From the NCBI GenBank assembly GCA_944325635.1, contig CALVBD010000009.1, positions 1-61,849 on the forward strand: a DNA stretch of 61,849 nt, read 5' to 3'. Below are positions 28,652-37,792 of the stretch, piece after piece (positions within the stretch are counted from its first letter, which is position 1; each line of letters opens with the position of its first letter). The DNA is from Candidatus Gastranaerophilales bacterium. Lineage in GTDB: Bacteria; Cyanobacteriota; Vampirovibrionia; Gastranaerophilales; Gastranaerophilaceae. The position numbers and the translations under genes were made by a program. The notes under the pieces were generated by a model. It worked only from the letters and a program-made list of their open reading frames with translations. It had not been told where the DNA came from and made no database searches.

Positions 28652-29845
28652 ATGGACAAAATAAATTCATCTAATAATTCAGCCGTCAAAACAGTTCAGG
28701 AGCTGAAAAATTTCAAACTGAAACTGGCAGATTCAAGTTTGCCAAGTATTATGACCAGGGATATGTCCTCGGTAGACCTCAATCAACCACTCAAAGGACT
28801 ATCCATTGAAAAAACTACAGACCAGAGTGAAGAAACGACAGAGGCTGCAAATAAAACAGGTAAAGAATTTTCAAGAATACTAGAGTCTGATAACGAACCG
28901 GTTTCTGGTGAAAAATATAAACTGAAAAATTCAGACCTGCCATCAGAAGATACTATGTTTTATAACGGAACTCTCAGAAGCAGAAAATTTAACGTCGATG
29001 ATTTAGGCTGGTCAATTTTAAATCGGAGAAACAATAAATGGAATGATAAAATTGCGCTTATAGACAGTACCGTCAACAATATTGAAGTCAAAAACGATGA
29101 GGGAGAAGTCATTGCCGGCTTCAAGGACGGGAAATTCTTTGTTAAGGATAAAGAAGTAAGTCTGGAAAAATTTCAAAGATATACCCAGCGCAAAGGAGAT
29201 ACGCTGACAGTAAACTATAATCCGGAGCTGGCAGAATTTGAACGCACTGACAGCATTGCAGCATTAGCCAAGAAAAATTTGTCTGGGATTTCCGAACTAG
29301 ATTTAACCGTTGATTTGAAAGCTGCAGCACAAAAAGCTATTGACGAAACCCGTCCGAAAGGCCCTACCAAGCAAATTACGGCAGAAGTAGTTAATAAAAT
29401 CAAAGAGATTTCAGAAAGACTACATTGTAATCCTCAGGATCTTATGGCCGTTATTAACGCCGAATCAGGGTTTAACCCGCAAGCAAAAAACAAGCGTTCG
29501 GGAGCTACAGGATTAATTCAATTTATGCCGCGTACGGCAGAAGCTCTAGGAACTTCAACAGAAGAACTGGCTGATATGTCCGCGCTGGATCAGCTTGATT
29601 ATGTGGAAAAATATCTTCAAACTATTAAAAAGAGTGTGTTTAAAAAAGACCACAACTTAACAGGAGCAGAACTTTACGCATTAATATACCTTCCAAAAAA
29701 TGCAGCAAAAGAAGAAATTGCCCATGAAGGTTCCAAGTATTACAACCTTAACCGCGGACTGGATAAAGATAAGGACGGGGTCATTTCAAAAGCGGATCTG
29801 GCTCAAGTTGTTCAATCCAAATATATTGACGTTGAAATAGTTTAA
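28652..29845 (+). CDS. Lytic transglycosylase (SLT fold) with C-terminal EF-hand
   Basis: A 397-residue protein. Residues 1-230 are unassigned and rich in Lys, Asp and Ser. Residues 245-355 are an SLT/goose-lysozyme-like domain: catalytic Glu271 in INAESGFNPQA, then SGATGLIQFMPRTAEALG. A calcium-binding EF-hand (DKDKDGVISKADL, from 371) ends the protein. Such enzymes cut peptidoglycan glycan strands. No classical signal peptide is visible, so the export route is unclear. A paralogue with the same SLT plus EF-hand layout lies at 35765-36703, and a calpain-like protease gene is convergent 16 bp away. Confidence 0.85.
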   Translation: MDKINSSNNSAVKTVQELKNFKLKLADSSLPSIMTRDMSSVDLNQPLKGLSIEKTTDQSEETTEAANKTGKEFSRILESDNEPVSGEKYKLKNSDLPSEDTMFYNGTLRSRKFNVDDLGWSILNRRNNKWNDKIALIDSTVNNIEVKNDEGEVIAGFKDGKFFVKDKEVSLEKFQRYTQRKGDTLTVNYNPELAEFERTDSIAALAKKNLSGISELDLTVDLKAAAQKAIDETRPKGPTKQITAEVVNKIKEISERLHCNPQDLMAVINAESGFNPQAKNKRSGATGLIQFMPRTAEALGTSTEELADMSALDQLDYVEKYLQTIKKSVFKKDHNLTGAELYALIYLPKNAAKEEIAHEGSKYYNLNRGLDKDKDGVISKADLAQVVQSKYIDVEIV

Positions 29846-29861
29846 ACATAACACCGAAATT

Positions 29862-32405
29862 TTACGATAAGTCAAATTCATCTATTGAGTTAAAGAAATC
29901 CTTGAAAATCTCACGTGGCACAGTAATTACCTTGGAAGTATCCCATGGATTTACAAGAAAAACATTCTTTTCATCAGCACCTTTTACGGCATAAGCATGA
30001 TCCGTATGAAGGGTAATATCACCAGTCCCGTCAGAAGCTGCAAAAGTTAAATCTCCTTTAAGATGGGCTCCTACAACTGCAATATGATTTTCATTATTAA
30101 AGTTGTCAATTTGGCTATCTGTAAACCAGAAATCAGGGAGTCTTCCAAATAAAGAATTTGTTAGAAAGTTTCTGCCGCCTTCACCCGTCAAAATTTCAAA
30201 AGCAATATTTGCGTTATTTCCATTCAAATCATATCTTGTAGCAGGATTCCATAATGACCAGTTATTTATCCCGCGTTCTTCCATAAAGTATCTGTCCATG
30301 GCAATTTCTATTGCTCTCACGTCAGCATCACCGCTGCCTAATTGCTGATTTCCTGCAAGTTCTTCCGGTGTAATGATATAAGATTTGCCGGCACCTTTTA
30401 ACGTTACCGTCACATTTCCCGATTCGTCAACAGATACTAAATCATTTAATATTTCAAGACCTTTTGGACTTTGTGCAAGTGCCTGAATTGAAGCTAACAG
30501 CCAGCAGTCACCCGTATTTCCCTGACCGAACTTCTCGTCTATTTTTCCATTTGGCTTTGATATCCAGGCATCATCTTTCATCTTGATTCTGTCGTTTAAT
30601 TTTTCAAGAAATGAATTTATATAAGTTGCACTAGCCAAGCCGAATTTTTCCATTTGGTGCTTTATTTCTTTGTCGAAATCTTCCGAAATATCATCTGCAT
30701 ATACGCCCTTCTGTTTTGCGGATGCAATAAGAGCAGATTTTATATGGAACAGATATGCAGACCTTACTTCTGTGGAAAGTCCTCTTTCTTTAATGATAGC
30801 TTCCATAAGGTTCTCGTCGTCGCCGTTTATTTTTTTGTAAGCGGCCATAACTTCATTAACATTATCCGCATTAATTTCCGCAATATGTTTTGCGATATCT
30901 TCACCTGTTGTTGGCAGACCTAAAATTGTTTTTGCATAAATATCGTCTTTTAAAGATTGTACAATATCTTTGGCCGGACGGGAAGGGGTCTTGGCCGGCT
31001 CAGGATTATTTTCCGGCGGTGTAGGATTATCCTCAGCAGGTGCCGGCTCAGGAGCAGATGTCGGTTCTTCAACCGGCTGCGGCTCTTCAACAGGTTCCTG
31101 AGCTGAAGGCTGGTGTGTTTCAGGTGTTTCAATAGTTTCGGCAGGTTCCGGCGCAGTCTGACCTGATGGGAAATCTTCGGTTGGAGTCTCCGGCTCTGCA
31201 GGATTAACGGAAGGAGTTTTCACACGTTCAATATATTTATTAATTTCTTGCTGCACATCGACATTCAGACCGTCAAGGTTTATTTCTTCTTCCATGCCTG
31301 CAGGAATTTTCACTTCGCCTCCGACCTGAAACCAGCCGTTTTTTGCAGCTTTTGCATTCAACTCTTTAAACTTTTCATATTCAGGCGTACCTTTTTCTAT
31401 ACCAAGCCTTTTGGCTGTCTGTGCAAAAGTTTCACCCTCTTTTGCATGAGAAATTATGTTGCCGTTTTCATCATAATGAATTTCGACAGGTTCGGAATTT
31501 TCATTTTCCTGAATTGTCACAACAGCGTTTCCGTTTTCATCTTCTTTCATTGTCAAAATTCTGCCATTATCAAGCTTTACGGTATTTTGAGTCTGCCCGT
31601 CCGAATCCTCCACATGCTCATTATCCAAAATTTCATTATCCGGCTCTATGATTGTTCCATCAGGATTATAGTTTGTAGTTACACCGTTTTCCTCAACAGT
31701 AATTGTACCATCCGGGTGCATTACTGTCGTCTTGTAAGGCTCAGTTTGCCCATCCTCATATTCATACTGAAAAATTTCATACACATCTTCGGCTTTTTTA
31801 ATTTCGCGCCTGAAAACTCTGTTTGAAGTATCAATATAATCGGTCTGAGCGCCTTGAGACATCATATAATATGCCGGAGTTTCACCATCAGCATCATAGA
31901 ACGTTGTGACTTTTGTATAATTTTTATCCTGAACGGAATCGCTTATTTTAACACCTGTATCAGCTTCATACATGGATGAAAAAATATTACCGTCAGCATC
32001 CGGCTGATATTCTATATTTATACCTACAACCGCACCTCCGCTTTGTATTGTTTTTGTTGACTTTATATTCTTGCTCTGCTCGCTGCTGACTTTTAGAAAA
32101 TCGTACAAGTCCTGAGCGTTTGCATTTTCAATACCCATTTTCTTCAAAAGCTTTTTGGCTTCCATTTTGTTAAGTCTGGAATTATGAGCTTGTTTTCGAA
32201 CACCTTGCGTAAAAAGTTCCATTTCATCCCATTCAATAATCCCGTTATCATTCGAATCAACCTTTGAAAAAATCTGCTGAAGCTTTTTATCCTTAAAGTC
32301 AGACTGTTTCACGCCTGCTTTAAGCATATCAATATCTACACTATCCTTCTTGCCTAATCTGCCGAGTTTTAAATCGCTCATAGTTTTCTCCGATATAAAA
32401 TTCAC
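29862..32405 (-). CDS. Calpain-like cysteine protease with EF-hand and LysM-like modules
   Basis: 847 residues. Residues 35-70 form an EF-hand (DSNDNGIIEWDEMEL). Residues 100-300 hold YD-like strand repeats (DADGETPAYY, DGTITVEENG). About 335-385 is LysM-like (GETFAQTAKRLGI ... VGGEVKIPAG). About 400-480 is a Pro/Glu-rich linker. Residues 620-847 are a C2 calpain-type peptidase domain: Cys634 in GNTGDCWLLAS, His803 in TDHAYAV, Asn819 in VNPW, so the catalytic triad is intact. Bacterial calpains are uncommon. No signal peptide; Met9 (32381) is an alternative start. The LysM-like piece suggests contact with peptidoglycan; the target is unknown. Confidence 0.85.
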   Translation of the reverse strand: MNFISEKTMSDLKLGRLGKKDSVDIDMLKAGVKQSDFKDKKLQQIFSKVDSNDNGIIEWDEMELFTQGVRKQAHNSRLNKMEAKKLLKKMGIENANAQDLYDFLKVSSEQSKNIKSTKTIQSGGAVVGINIEYQPDADGNIFSSMYEADTGVKISDSVQDKNYTKVTTFYDADGETPAYYMMSQGAQTDYIDTSNRVFRREIKKAEDVYEIFQYEYEDGQTEPYKTTVMHPDGTITVEENGVTTNYNPDGTIIEPDNEILDNEHVEDSDGQTQNTVKLDNGRILTMKEDENGNAVVTIQENENSEPVEIHYDENGNIISHAKEGETFAQTAKRLGIEKGTPEYEKFKELNAKAAKNGWFQVGGEVKIPAGMEEEINLDGLNVDVQQEINKYIERVKTPSVNPAEPETPTEDFPSGQTAPEPAETIETPETHQPSAQEPVEEPQPVEEPTSAPEPAPAEDNPTPPENNPEPAKTPSRPAKDIVQSLKDDIYAKTILGLPTTGEDIAKHIAEINADNVNEVMAAYKKINGDDENLMEAIIKERGLSTEVRSAYLFHIKSALIASAKQKGVYADDISEDFDKEIKHQMEKFGLASATYINSFLEKLNDRIKMKDDAWISKPNGKIDEKFGQGNTGDCWLLASIQALAQSPKGLEILNDLVSVDESGNVTVTLKGAGKSYIITPEELAGNQQLGSGDADVRAIEIAMDRYFMEERGINNWSLWNPATRYDLNGNNANIAFEILTGEGGRNFLTNSLFGRLPDFWFTDSQIDNFNNENHIAVVGAHLKGDLTFAASDGTGDITLHTDHAYAVKGADEKNVFLVNPWDTSKVITVPREIFKDFFNSIDEFDLS

Positions 32406-32580
32406 CTACCAATTTTCTATCGGAACAAAATCTAAAATCTTTATAGAATTTTACAATATTTTACAATTAATATTAACACAGCATTTATTATGTAAAAACT
32501 TAGATTAAAAAACTTCTGCCATCCTTAAATAAAGCTCAGAATGACAGAAGTCCTTGCTATTATAATGAACTAATTCATCA

Positions 32581-33198
32581 CTAATAATGAATTGCCGGTC
32601 TTTGATAAGTTGTGCCATCAGGCTTAACAACTTCCTCAAGAGTGCCATACTGATCAAATACCAGATACTCTTTTACAGGCTGTCCATCAGACAAAAATGC
32701 CTGATAAGAATTGTCTGCAGGCTCATAGGCTGTAACTATTGTTCTGCCGTCATCATATTTTTTTACATCATATCTTTCGTATTTTGGCTCAGACACTCCG
32801 CGTTCTTCACCTTTTTCGTTTACATGGACTACAACATTTGGATCAACTATTAATATAGATGTACGTCCATCAGGCCATTTAACCTCATCCTTATAAAACG
32901 GATGATCTTTCAATGATTGTGGATTATATGAATTATTAAGAGCATCCCAGCCTTGCTGCGTTAATGTTTTATATGTCCTATTTGCCGGGAGATCTGCTTC
33001 GGATGAGGATTTTTTGTCCTGTGGACCGGTAGTGCTGCTTTTTTCAAACCCCATAATTTCTGCTGCAGATTTTTCTTTTACTTCTGATGCTGATGAATTA
33101 AAATTGATTGTTATACCTTTTTCTTTTGTTCCATCAAGATTTCTTTGCTTTTGGGTTGGATAGTTTAATGAATAATCACCGTTAATTTCTTGTACCAT
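32581..33198 (-). CDS. Unknown 205-residue protein
   Basis: No family recognised. Hydrophilic, no signal peptide or membrane helix. Residues 1-75 are Ser/Lys-rich and probably disordered; 75-205 contain beta-rich repeats such as DGRTSILIVDPNVVVHVNEKGE and DGRTIVTAYEPADNSYQAFLSDG, similar in style to the DGTI/DGET strands of the neighbouring calpain-like protein. AAGGAGAT upstream supports the ATG. A pentanucleotide repeat lies about 100 bp upstream. Confidence 0.75.
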   Translation of the reverse strand: MVQEINGDYSLNYPTQKQRNLDGTKEKGITINFNSSASEVKEKSAAEIMGFEKSSTTGPQDKKSSSEADLPANRTYKTLTQQGWDALNNSYNPQSLKDHPFYKDEVKWPDGRTSILIVDPNVVVHVNEKGEERGVSEPKYERYDVKKYDDGRTIVTAYEPADNSYQAFLSDGQPVKEYLVFDQYGTLEEVVKPDGTTYQRPAIHY

Positions 33199-33425
33199 AT
33201 CAATATCTCCTTTTCTTAATAGCTTGTCCTCGGAAAATTTTAATCCTTATATACCTATTAAGTTTTTTCTCCGGAAATAATTGATACGCCCCCACTCCAC
33301 CATACCATACCATACCATACAGTAGAGTATAAGCTGGTTTCAGGCATTTTAAAAATCATTTTTACATTTCGTTACATAATAAAAAAGCGGCCTTTTCAGA
33401 CCGCTTTTTATTCTTAAATTTTTAA
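33199..33425. other. Gap minE - unknown gene
   Basis: 227 bp with the minE terminator at 33381-33410, four tandem CATAC units at 33302-33321, and the AT-rich upstream region of the 205-residue protein gene. No RNA gene or ORF recognised. Confidence 0.6.
33381..33410 (-). terminator. Terminator after minE
   Basis: Stem AAAAAGCGG/CCGCTTTTT with a 10-nt loop and flanking A/T runs, 15 bp past the minE stop on the minus strand. It works in principle in both directions. Confidence 0.88.
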
Positions 33426-33911
33426 CTATTTTTCGATTTCTTTAGTTTGTTCAGTTTTATCAGCGTCGGAAGGTTCCAAGGATTCATCTTCCTGCTCGTC
33501 AGTGTCATTTTCGAAATCTTCCTCAGTATCTTCATCCTCAGGAATATCTGACTCAGATTCGTTATCTTCCGCTGCTTCCTCTTCATCTGCTTGAGCCTCT
33601 TCTTCAGCTTCTATTTCAGCTTCATCTTTTGCTCGTAAAACAGGAATTGATAACATTAACGCCATCTGTCCGCCTTCTTGATCAAAATTCAATTCGAGAG
33701 CATCCTTATCCATTTCTACATATTTTGAAAGCAAGTCGATTAATTCCTGTCTCATTCTCTGCAGAAGTTCCGGCGTAAGATTTGTTCTATCCTGCATAAG
33801 AACTACTCTTAATCTGTTACAGGCAACGTCTTTTGCATTTTCTTCTTTTTTTTCTGTCTGTCGGAAGAAGCCTAAGATTGTATTATAAAAATCTGTAAAA
33901 ATATCTTTCAT
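33426..33911 (-). CDS. minE: Cell division topological specificity factor MinE with long acidic tail
   Basis: 161 residues. Residues 1-95 match MinE: an N-terminal membrane/MinD-binding part (MKDIFTDFYNTILGFF, then ARNRLRVVLMQDR-like block ACNRLRVVLMQDRTNLTPELLQRMRQELIDLLSKYVEMDKDALELNF). It stimulates MinD ATPase and drives pole oscillation. Residues 96-161 are an extra tail made almost only of Glu, Asp, Ser and Ala, absent from typical 80-100 residue MinE. Follows minD by one base. Confidence 0.93.
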   Translation of the reverse strand: MKDIFTDFYNTILGFFRQTEKKEENAKDVACNRLRVVLMQDRTNLTPELLQRMRQELIDLLSKYVEMDKDALELNFDQEGGQMALMLSIPVLRAKDEAEIEAEEEAQADEEEAAEDNESESDIPEDEDTEEDFENDTDEQEDESLEPSDADKTEQTKEIEK

Positions 33912-33912
33912 C

Positions 33913-34728
33913 TTACTTCTCCTTCCCCATTAATCCTGAGAAGAATTTTTTGACTTTTGCAAGAACGCTTGTATCTTCTTCAAGATTTAAGAAAGGAACA
34001 TCTTCGCCGATGATTCTTCTTGCAACATTTTTGTAAGCTTGTCCCGCAAGAGATTTTTCATCGTTTACAATAGGTTCGCCCTTATTTGTAGATGTAATAA
34101 TTCCTGTATCCTCAGGAATTATACCTATTAAATCGGCTGAAAGAATTTCAACAACATCTTCAACACTCATCATATCATTGGACTTGATGAGGTTCGGGCG
34201 GACTCTGTTTATAAGTAATTTATAAGATTTAATTTCCTCTTTTGCTTCCAATAGTCCGATAATTCTATCCGCATCGCGGACTGCAGACATTTCAGGAGTT
34301 GTAACAACGATAGCTTCTGAAGCTCCTGCTACTGCATTCTGAAATCCTTGTTCAATACCCGCCGGACAATCCACAAGAATAAAATCAAAATCTTTTTTTA
34401 ATTCTTCACAGATATCTTTCAACTGTTCTTCAGTAACTGCGGATTTATCTCTTGTCTGAGCTGCGGCCAAAAGACAGAGGTTAGGATTTTTCTTATCCTT
34501 GACAAGTGCCTGCTTAAGCTTGCAACGGCCTTCCACAACATCAACTATTGTATAAACAATTCTATTTTCCAGACCAAGTAAAAGGTCTAAATTTCTTAAT
34601 CCCAAGTCAGTATCTATCATAACGACTTTTTTGCCGGCACGGGCTAAAGCAGTACCAATATTTGCATTGGTAGTTGTTTTACCTACTCCGCCTTTACCGG
34701 ATGTAATTACTATTACTCGACCACTCAT
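33913..34728 (-). CDS. minD: Septum site-determining protein MinD
   Basis: 271 residues. Deviant Walker A KGGVGKTT at 12-19, switch D-T-D-L-G-L-R-N-L-D, Walker B VDCPAGIEQGF, and a C-terminal amphipathic helix (VLAKVKKFFSGLMG) for membrane binding. ATPase that recruits MinC and is displaced by MinE. The ATG at 34728 has AAGGAG upstream; an upstream in-frame codon is not needed. Middle gene of minC-minD-minE. Confidence 0.96.
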   Translation of the reverse strand: MSGRVIVITSGKGGVGKTTTNANIGTALARAGKKVVMIDTDLGLRNLDLLLGLENRIVYTIVDVVEGRCKLKQALVKDKKNPNLCLLAAAQTRDKSAVTEEQLKDICEELKKDFDFILVDCPAGIEQGFQNAVAGASEAIVVTTPEMSAVRDADRIIGLLEAKEEIKSYKLLINRVRPNLIKSNDMMSVEDVVEILSADLIGIIPEDTGIITSTNKGEPIVNDEKSLAGQAYKNVARRIIGEDVPFLNLEEDTSVLAKVKKFFSGLMGKEK

Positions 34729-34805
34729 GGTTTCTCCTTTTATCTTTTTCGCTTGCGATTGGTTAGGTTCTACGCACAACTGCATATATTCTTCCTCCCT
34801 TGCGC

Positions 34806-35672
34806 TTACGCTTCATGTAATTTGTAAATCATAATATGCTTTTTGCAGACTCTTGCTTCTTCCGGAATATAATATTCAGTTCTCTGCACATACGGGGTAT
34901 TAACCGTATCGGGGCGTCTTGCAAAAATGTCGCCTATTCTCAATTGAATGGCATTTAGTTTAAGAGCACGTATTCTTGAATAAGTATTTCCGTCAGAACC
35001 TGCGTGAGCAATCCCGCCTAAAATTCCCCAGACAGTAATATCACCCTTTGCAATAATTTCAGCTCCCGGATTTACATCACCGATTATTACAATGTTACCT
35101 TCTGATGAAATACTCTGACCGGAACGTAGTGTTCTATGAATATATAAAGTCGGAAATTTTTCAGTTTCTTTATTATATTTTTTAATTTCTTCTTTATCAA
35201 AGCCATCTTCGATCTCTATGATTTCTATCTCTTTAGGTTCGTCAGAATTTTTCGGTTCTTCATCCTCTTCTGGATATCTTTCCTCAAAATCGCCGTCACC
35301 GAAAATTTTATCCAGTGCGGTTTCCAGCTCTGCATTAACAGTTTCGTTTTCTTCTTTTTTAGCGTTAATGTCTAGTGCAGGAACAACATTTTCAATCTTA
35401 GAAATCTTTATATCCAAATCTTTAGCAGCGTCTTCTGTTATTTTAGAGGACGTTTGTATAAATTCAATCTCAGAATCCATAGTTTCAATAAGAGCTCTAA
35501 CGCTTATAAGCTCCGTAATATTTAAATCAACATCACCTAGTTTCAAACATACTTTTTTATTTTTAGCTTCCGGCATATCAAGAATTCTGCTTAATTCGTA
35601 GATAATTTCAGAAGTTTTTTGAGCATTAGCCAAATCGACAATAAAGCCGTTTTCTACATATCCCTTTTCCAT
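34806..35672 (-). CDS. minC: Septum site-determining protein MinC
   Basis: 288 residues. N-terminal FtsZ-inhibiting domain about 1-100, an acidic linker (about 110-180, many Glu/Asp), then the C-terminal beta-helix RTLRSGQSISSEGNIVIIGDVNPGAEIIAKGDITVWGILGG-type repeats that dimerise and bind MinD. The ATG at 35672 is preferred for its AGGAAGG; 15 further in-frame codons upstream lack such support. First gene of the min operon. Confidence 0.94.
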   Translation of the reverse strand: MEKGYVENGFIVDLANAQKTSEIIYELSRILDMPEAKNKKVCLKLGDVDLNITELISVRALIETMDSEIEFIQTSSKITEDAAKDLDIKISKIENVVPALDINAKKEENETVNAELETALDKIFGDGDFEERYPEEDEEPKNSDEPKEIEIIEIEDGFDKEEIKKYNKETEKFPTLYIHRTLRSGQSISSEGNIVIIGDVNPGAEIIAKGDITVWGILGGIAHAGSDGNTYSRIRALKLNAIQLRIGDIFARRPDTVNTPYVQRTEYYIPEEARVCKKHIMIYKLHEA

Positions 35673-35764
35673 TACTATTCCTTCCTGATAATCAGCGTTA
35701 TTACCATGACCATACACGAAAAAAATTTGAACTTCAATGAATTATTTCAAATTGTAATGTTACT

Positions 35765-36703
35765 TTACGCAACAACAGATACTCTAAAATGATTTACTCT
35801 GTTTTCAAGTTCGGCTTTAGTAATTTTGCCGTCTCTGTTAATGTCTAGCCCAATGTTACTATTGTAATAATTCTCACCTTTTACGCTGAGAACTTCGCGG
35901 TCTGCACGACCGGGAAGATAAACTATTGCGTACAAATCGCCTGCGGAAAGTTTTGCATCTTCTGAAAATTTATAGGATTTTGCAATCTTAAGATATTTTT
36001 CAACATAATCAAGTTGTTCCAAAGCATCCATATTTTTCAATTGTTCTTTTGTAACATTACAGCCATGTCTGTTCAATTCTTGAACAGCCACATCTGTAAA
36101 CTGAATTAACCCGACAGCCCCGCGCCCAGAAATATTTTCAGCCTGAGCATCAAGCCCTGATTCCGCATTCATTACAGCAAGGAGATCTTCTGTATTGCAA
36201 TTCAAATCAGAAGCAATTTTCTGAACTTTATACATGAAATCAGGATCTATTTTCAACTCGCTTCCTTTAATGTGTGATGAACTTCTGCCCTCTGACGGAT
36301 TATTCGCTGAGACAACATCATCGTTATCAGATACGGTTTGTGAAGAAGATCTACCATTAACCGCTTGCTGCAAATCCGACATTGCAGAATTTAAATCCTC
36401 AAACAATTCCGAAGAAGGAAGCGCTGACGACGTATTCTGATTATTTTGAGATGACTGAGCAGCTTGCGGAGCAGTCTGAAAAATATTAAATGAAGGACCC
36501 GAATACTGAGAAAAATTGTTCATATTAAAATTGAACAATGACGGGAGAGAGAACATCCCTCCCATCATTGAATAAGCACACATTGCAGAATTGTACCCCT
36601 GCATTGCACCTAACATAAAAGGACTAATCATCGGACGGCAAAAACAATTACAGCCAAAGCCGCCGAATCCGAAATTATTTCCGAATAAAAACATTCCGTA
36701 CAT
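35765..36703 (-). CDS. Lytic transglycosylase (SLT fold) with Gly/Phe/Met-rich start and EF-hand
   Basis: 312 residues. Residues 1-70 are rich in Gly, Phe, Met, Asn and Cys (NNFGFGGFGCNCFCR), possibly membrane-active or disordered; no standard signal peptide. Residues 80-150 are Ser/Gln-rich. Residues 155-280 are an SLT domain with catalytic Glu181 (MNAESGLDAQA) and GAVGLIQFTDVA. An EF-hand (DINRDGKITKAEL from 287) follows. The layout mirrors the enzyme at 28652-29845, including the shared block LDQLDYVEKYL and Y-L-P near the end. It sits just upstream of minC, fitting a role in wall remodelling at division. Confidence 0.83.
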   Translation of the reverse strand: MYGMFLFGNNFGFGGFGCNCFCRPMISPFMLGAMQGYNSAMCAYSMMGGMFSLPSLFNFNMNNFSQYSGPSFNIFQTAPQAAQSSQNNQNTSSALPSSELFEDLNSAMSDLQQAVNGRSSSQTVSDNDDVVSANNPSEGRSSSHIKGSELKIDPDFMYKVQKIASDLNCNTEDLLAVMNAESGLDAQAENISGRGAVGLIQFTDVAVQELNRHGCNVTKEQLKNMDALEQLDYVEKYLKIAKSYKFSEDAKLSAGDLYAIVYLPGRADREVLSVKGENYYNSNIGLDINRDGKITKAELENRVNHFRVSVVA

Positions 36704-36862
36704 AATTTTCCCTTTTAATCCCCTTATATATTAATAAAGTATTTATCTCTTTCAAAATTGACTTTTGGCAATAAAAGATGTAAAAAAATATTAACAATCA
36801 ATATTATTAACTTATGTAAAAATTTATTTTTATAGTATTATGAATTTGGGTAAGAGAATATT

Positions 36863-37549
36863 ATGTTTAATGAGACAAAAACACACGAAATCACAGTCGA
36901 CGTAGTAATATTAACTATCATTAACAATGCGATTCAGGTTTTGCTTGTTAAAAGACTTAATGAGCCGTTCAAAGACAAATGGGCTATTCCCGGCGGCTAT
37001 GTAAGATTATCCGAAAACCTCGATCAGGCTGCATTGAGAGTGTTAAAAGAGCGTACAAACGTAGATAATATCTACCTTGAACAGCTTTATACATTTGGAG
37101 ATCCTTTGCGCCACCCTAATGCAAGGGTTATTACATGCGCATACTTCGCGCTTGTGAGAGCGGAAGATATTAAAATCGTATCTTCTCCGGAACTCGGATG
37201 GCATAAAGTTTCCAACCTGCCGCCTCTTGCTTTCGACCACAAGGAAATTATTGAATATTCTCTCAAAAGAACCCGCGAAAGATTGGAAATTTGCCCTGTC
37301 TGCTATCAATTATTGAATGAAAAATTCACGCTGACCGAAATGCAAAAATCTTATGAACTGATTATGGAGAAAAAGTTAGACAAAAGAAATTTCAGGAAAA
37401 AAGCACTTGCGACTCCGGGATTGATAGAACTGGATGAATACACAAAATCTTCATCAAAACGCCCTGCAAGACTTTATACATTTGAAAATATTCAGTTAAA
37501 TTCTAAACGGGCTCATTTCATTTCAAACAAGAAAAAGGAGAAAAAATAA
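36863..37549 (+). CDS. Nudix-domain regulator, NrtR-like
   Basis: 228 residues. Residues 8-140 are a Nudix fold with a degenerate Nudix box (GGYVRLSENLDQAALRVLKERT): the REuxEE core reads R-V-L-K-E-R, so hydrolysis is probably lost. Residues 150-220 look like a winged helix (KFTLTEMQKSYELIMEKKLDKRNFRKKAL ... SSKRPARLYTF). This is the architecture of NrtR, an ADP-ribose-sensing repressor of NAD metabolism genes. It is the first gene of an apparent operon with secG, tcdA and an SDR (gaps of 3, 15 and -4 bp). Confidence 0.82.
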   Translation: MFNETKTHEITVDVVILTIINNAIQVLLVKRLNEPFKDKWAIPGGYVRLSENLDQAALRVLKERTNVDNIYLEQLYTFGDPLRHPNARVITCAYFALVRAEDIKIVSSPELGWHKVSNLPPLAFDHKEIIEYSLKRTRERLEICPVCYQLLNEKFTLTEMQKSYELIMEKKLDKRNFRKKALATPGLIELDEYTKSSSKRPARLYTFENIQLNSKRAHFISNKKKEKK

Positions 37550-37552
37550 GAA

Positions 37553-37777
37553 ATGGTTACATTTATCTGGATATTACAAATTCTTTCCGCAATAATGTTA
37601 GTTATATTAATTCTGCTGCACTCTCCGAAAGGTGACGGAATTGCAGGGATTGGCGGAGCATCTCATCTGTTTTCTTCACAAAAAAGCGCAGAAAAAGGTT
37701 TAAATAAAGTTACAGCTGTTTTTGCGGGAATTTTTGTGGTTTGCACATTCCTCTTAGGTTTCGGGATAATTAAGTAA
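37553..37777 (+). CDS. secG: Protein-export membrane protein SecG
   Basis: 74 residues with two membrane helices (4-22 and 52-72) and the family loop HSPKGDGIAGIGGASHLFSSQKSAEKGLNKVT. Accessory subunit of the SecYEG translocon. It starts 3 bp after the Nudix regulator gene. Confidence 0.93.
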   Translation: MVTFIWILQILSAIMLVILILLHSPKGDGIAGIGGASHLFSSQKSAEKGLNKVTAVFAGIFVVCTFLLGFGIIK

Positions 37778-37792
37778 GAAGGAAGGTTTCCC

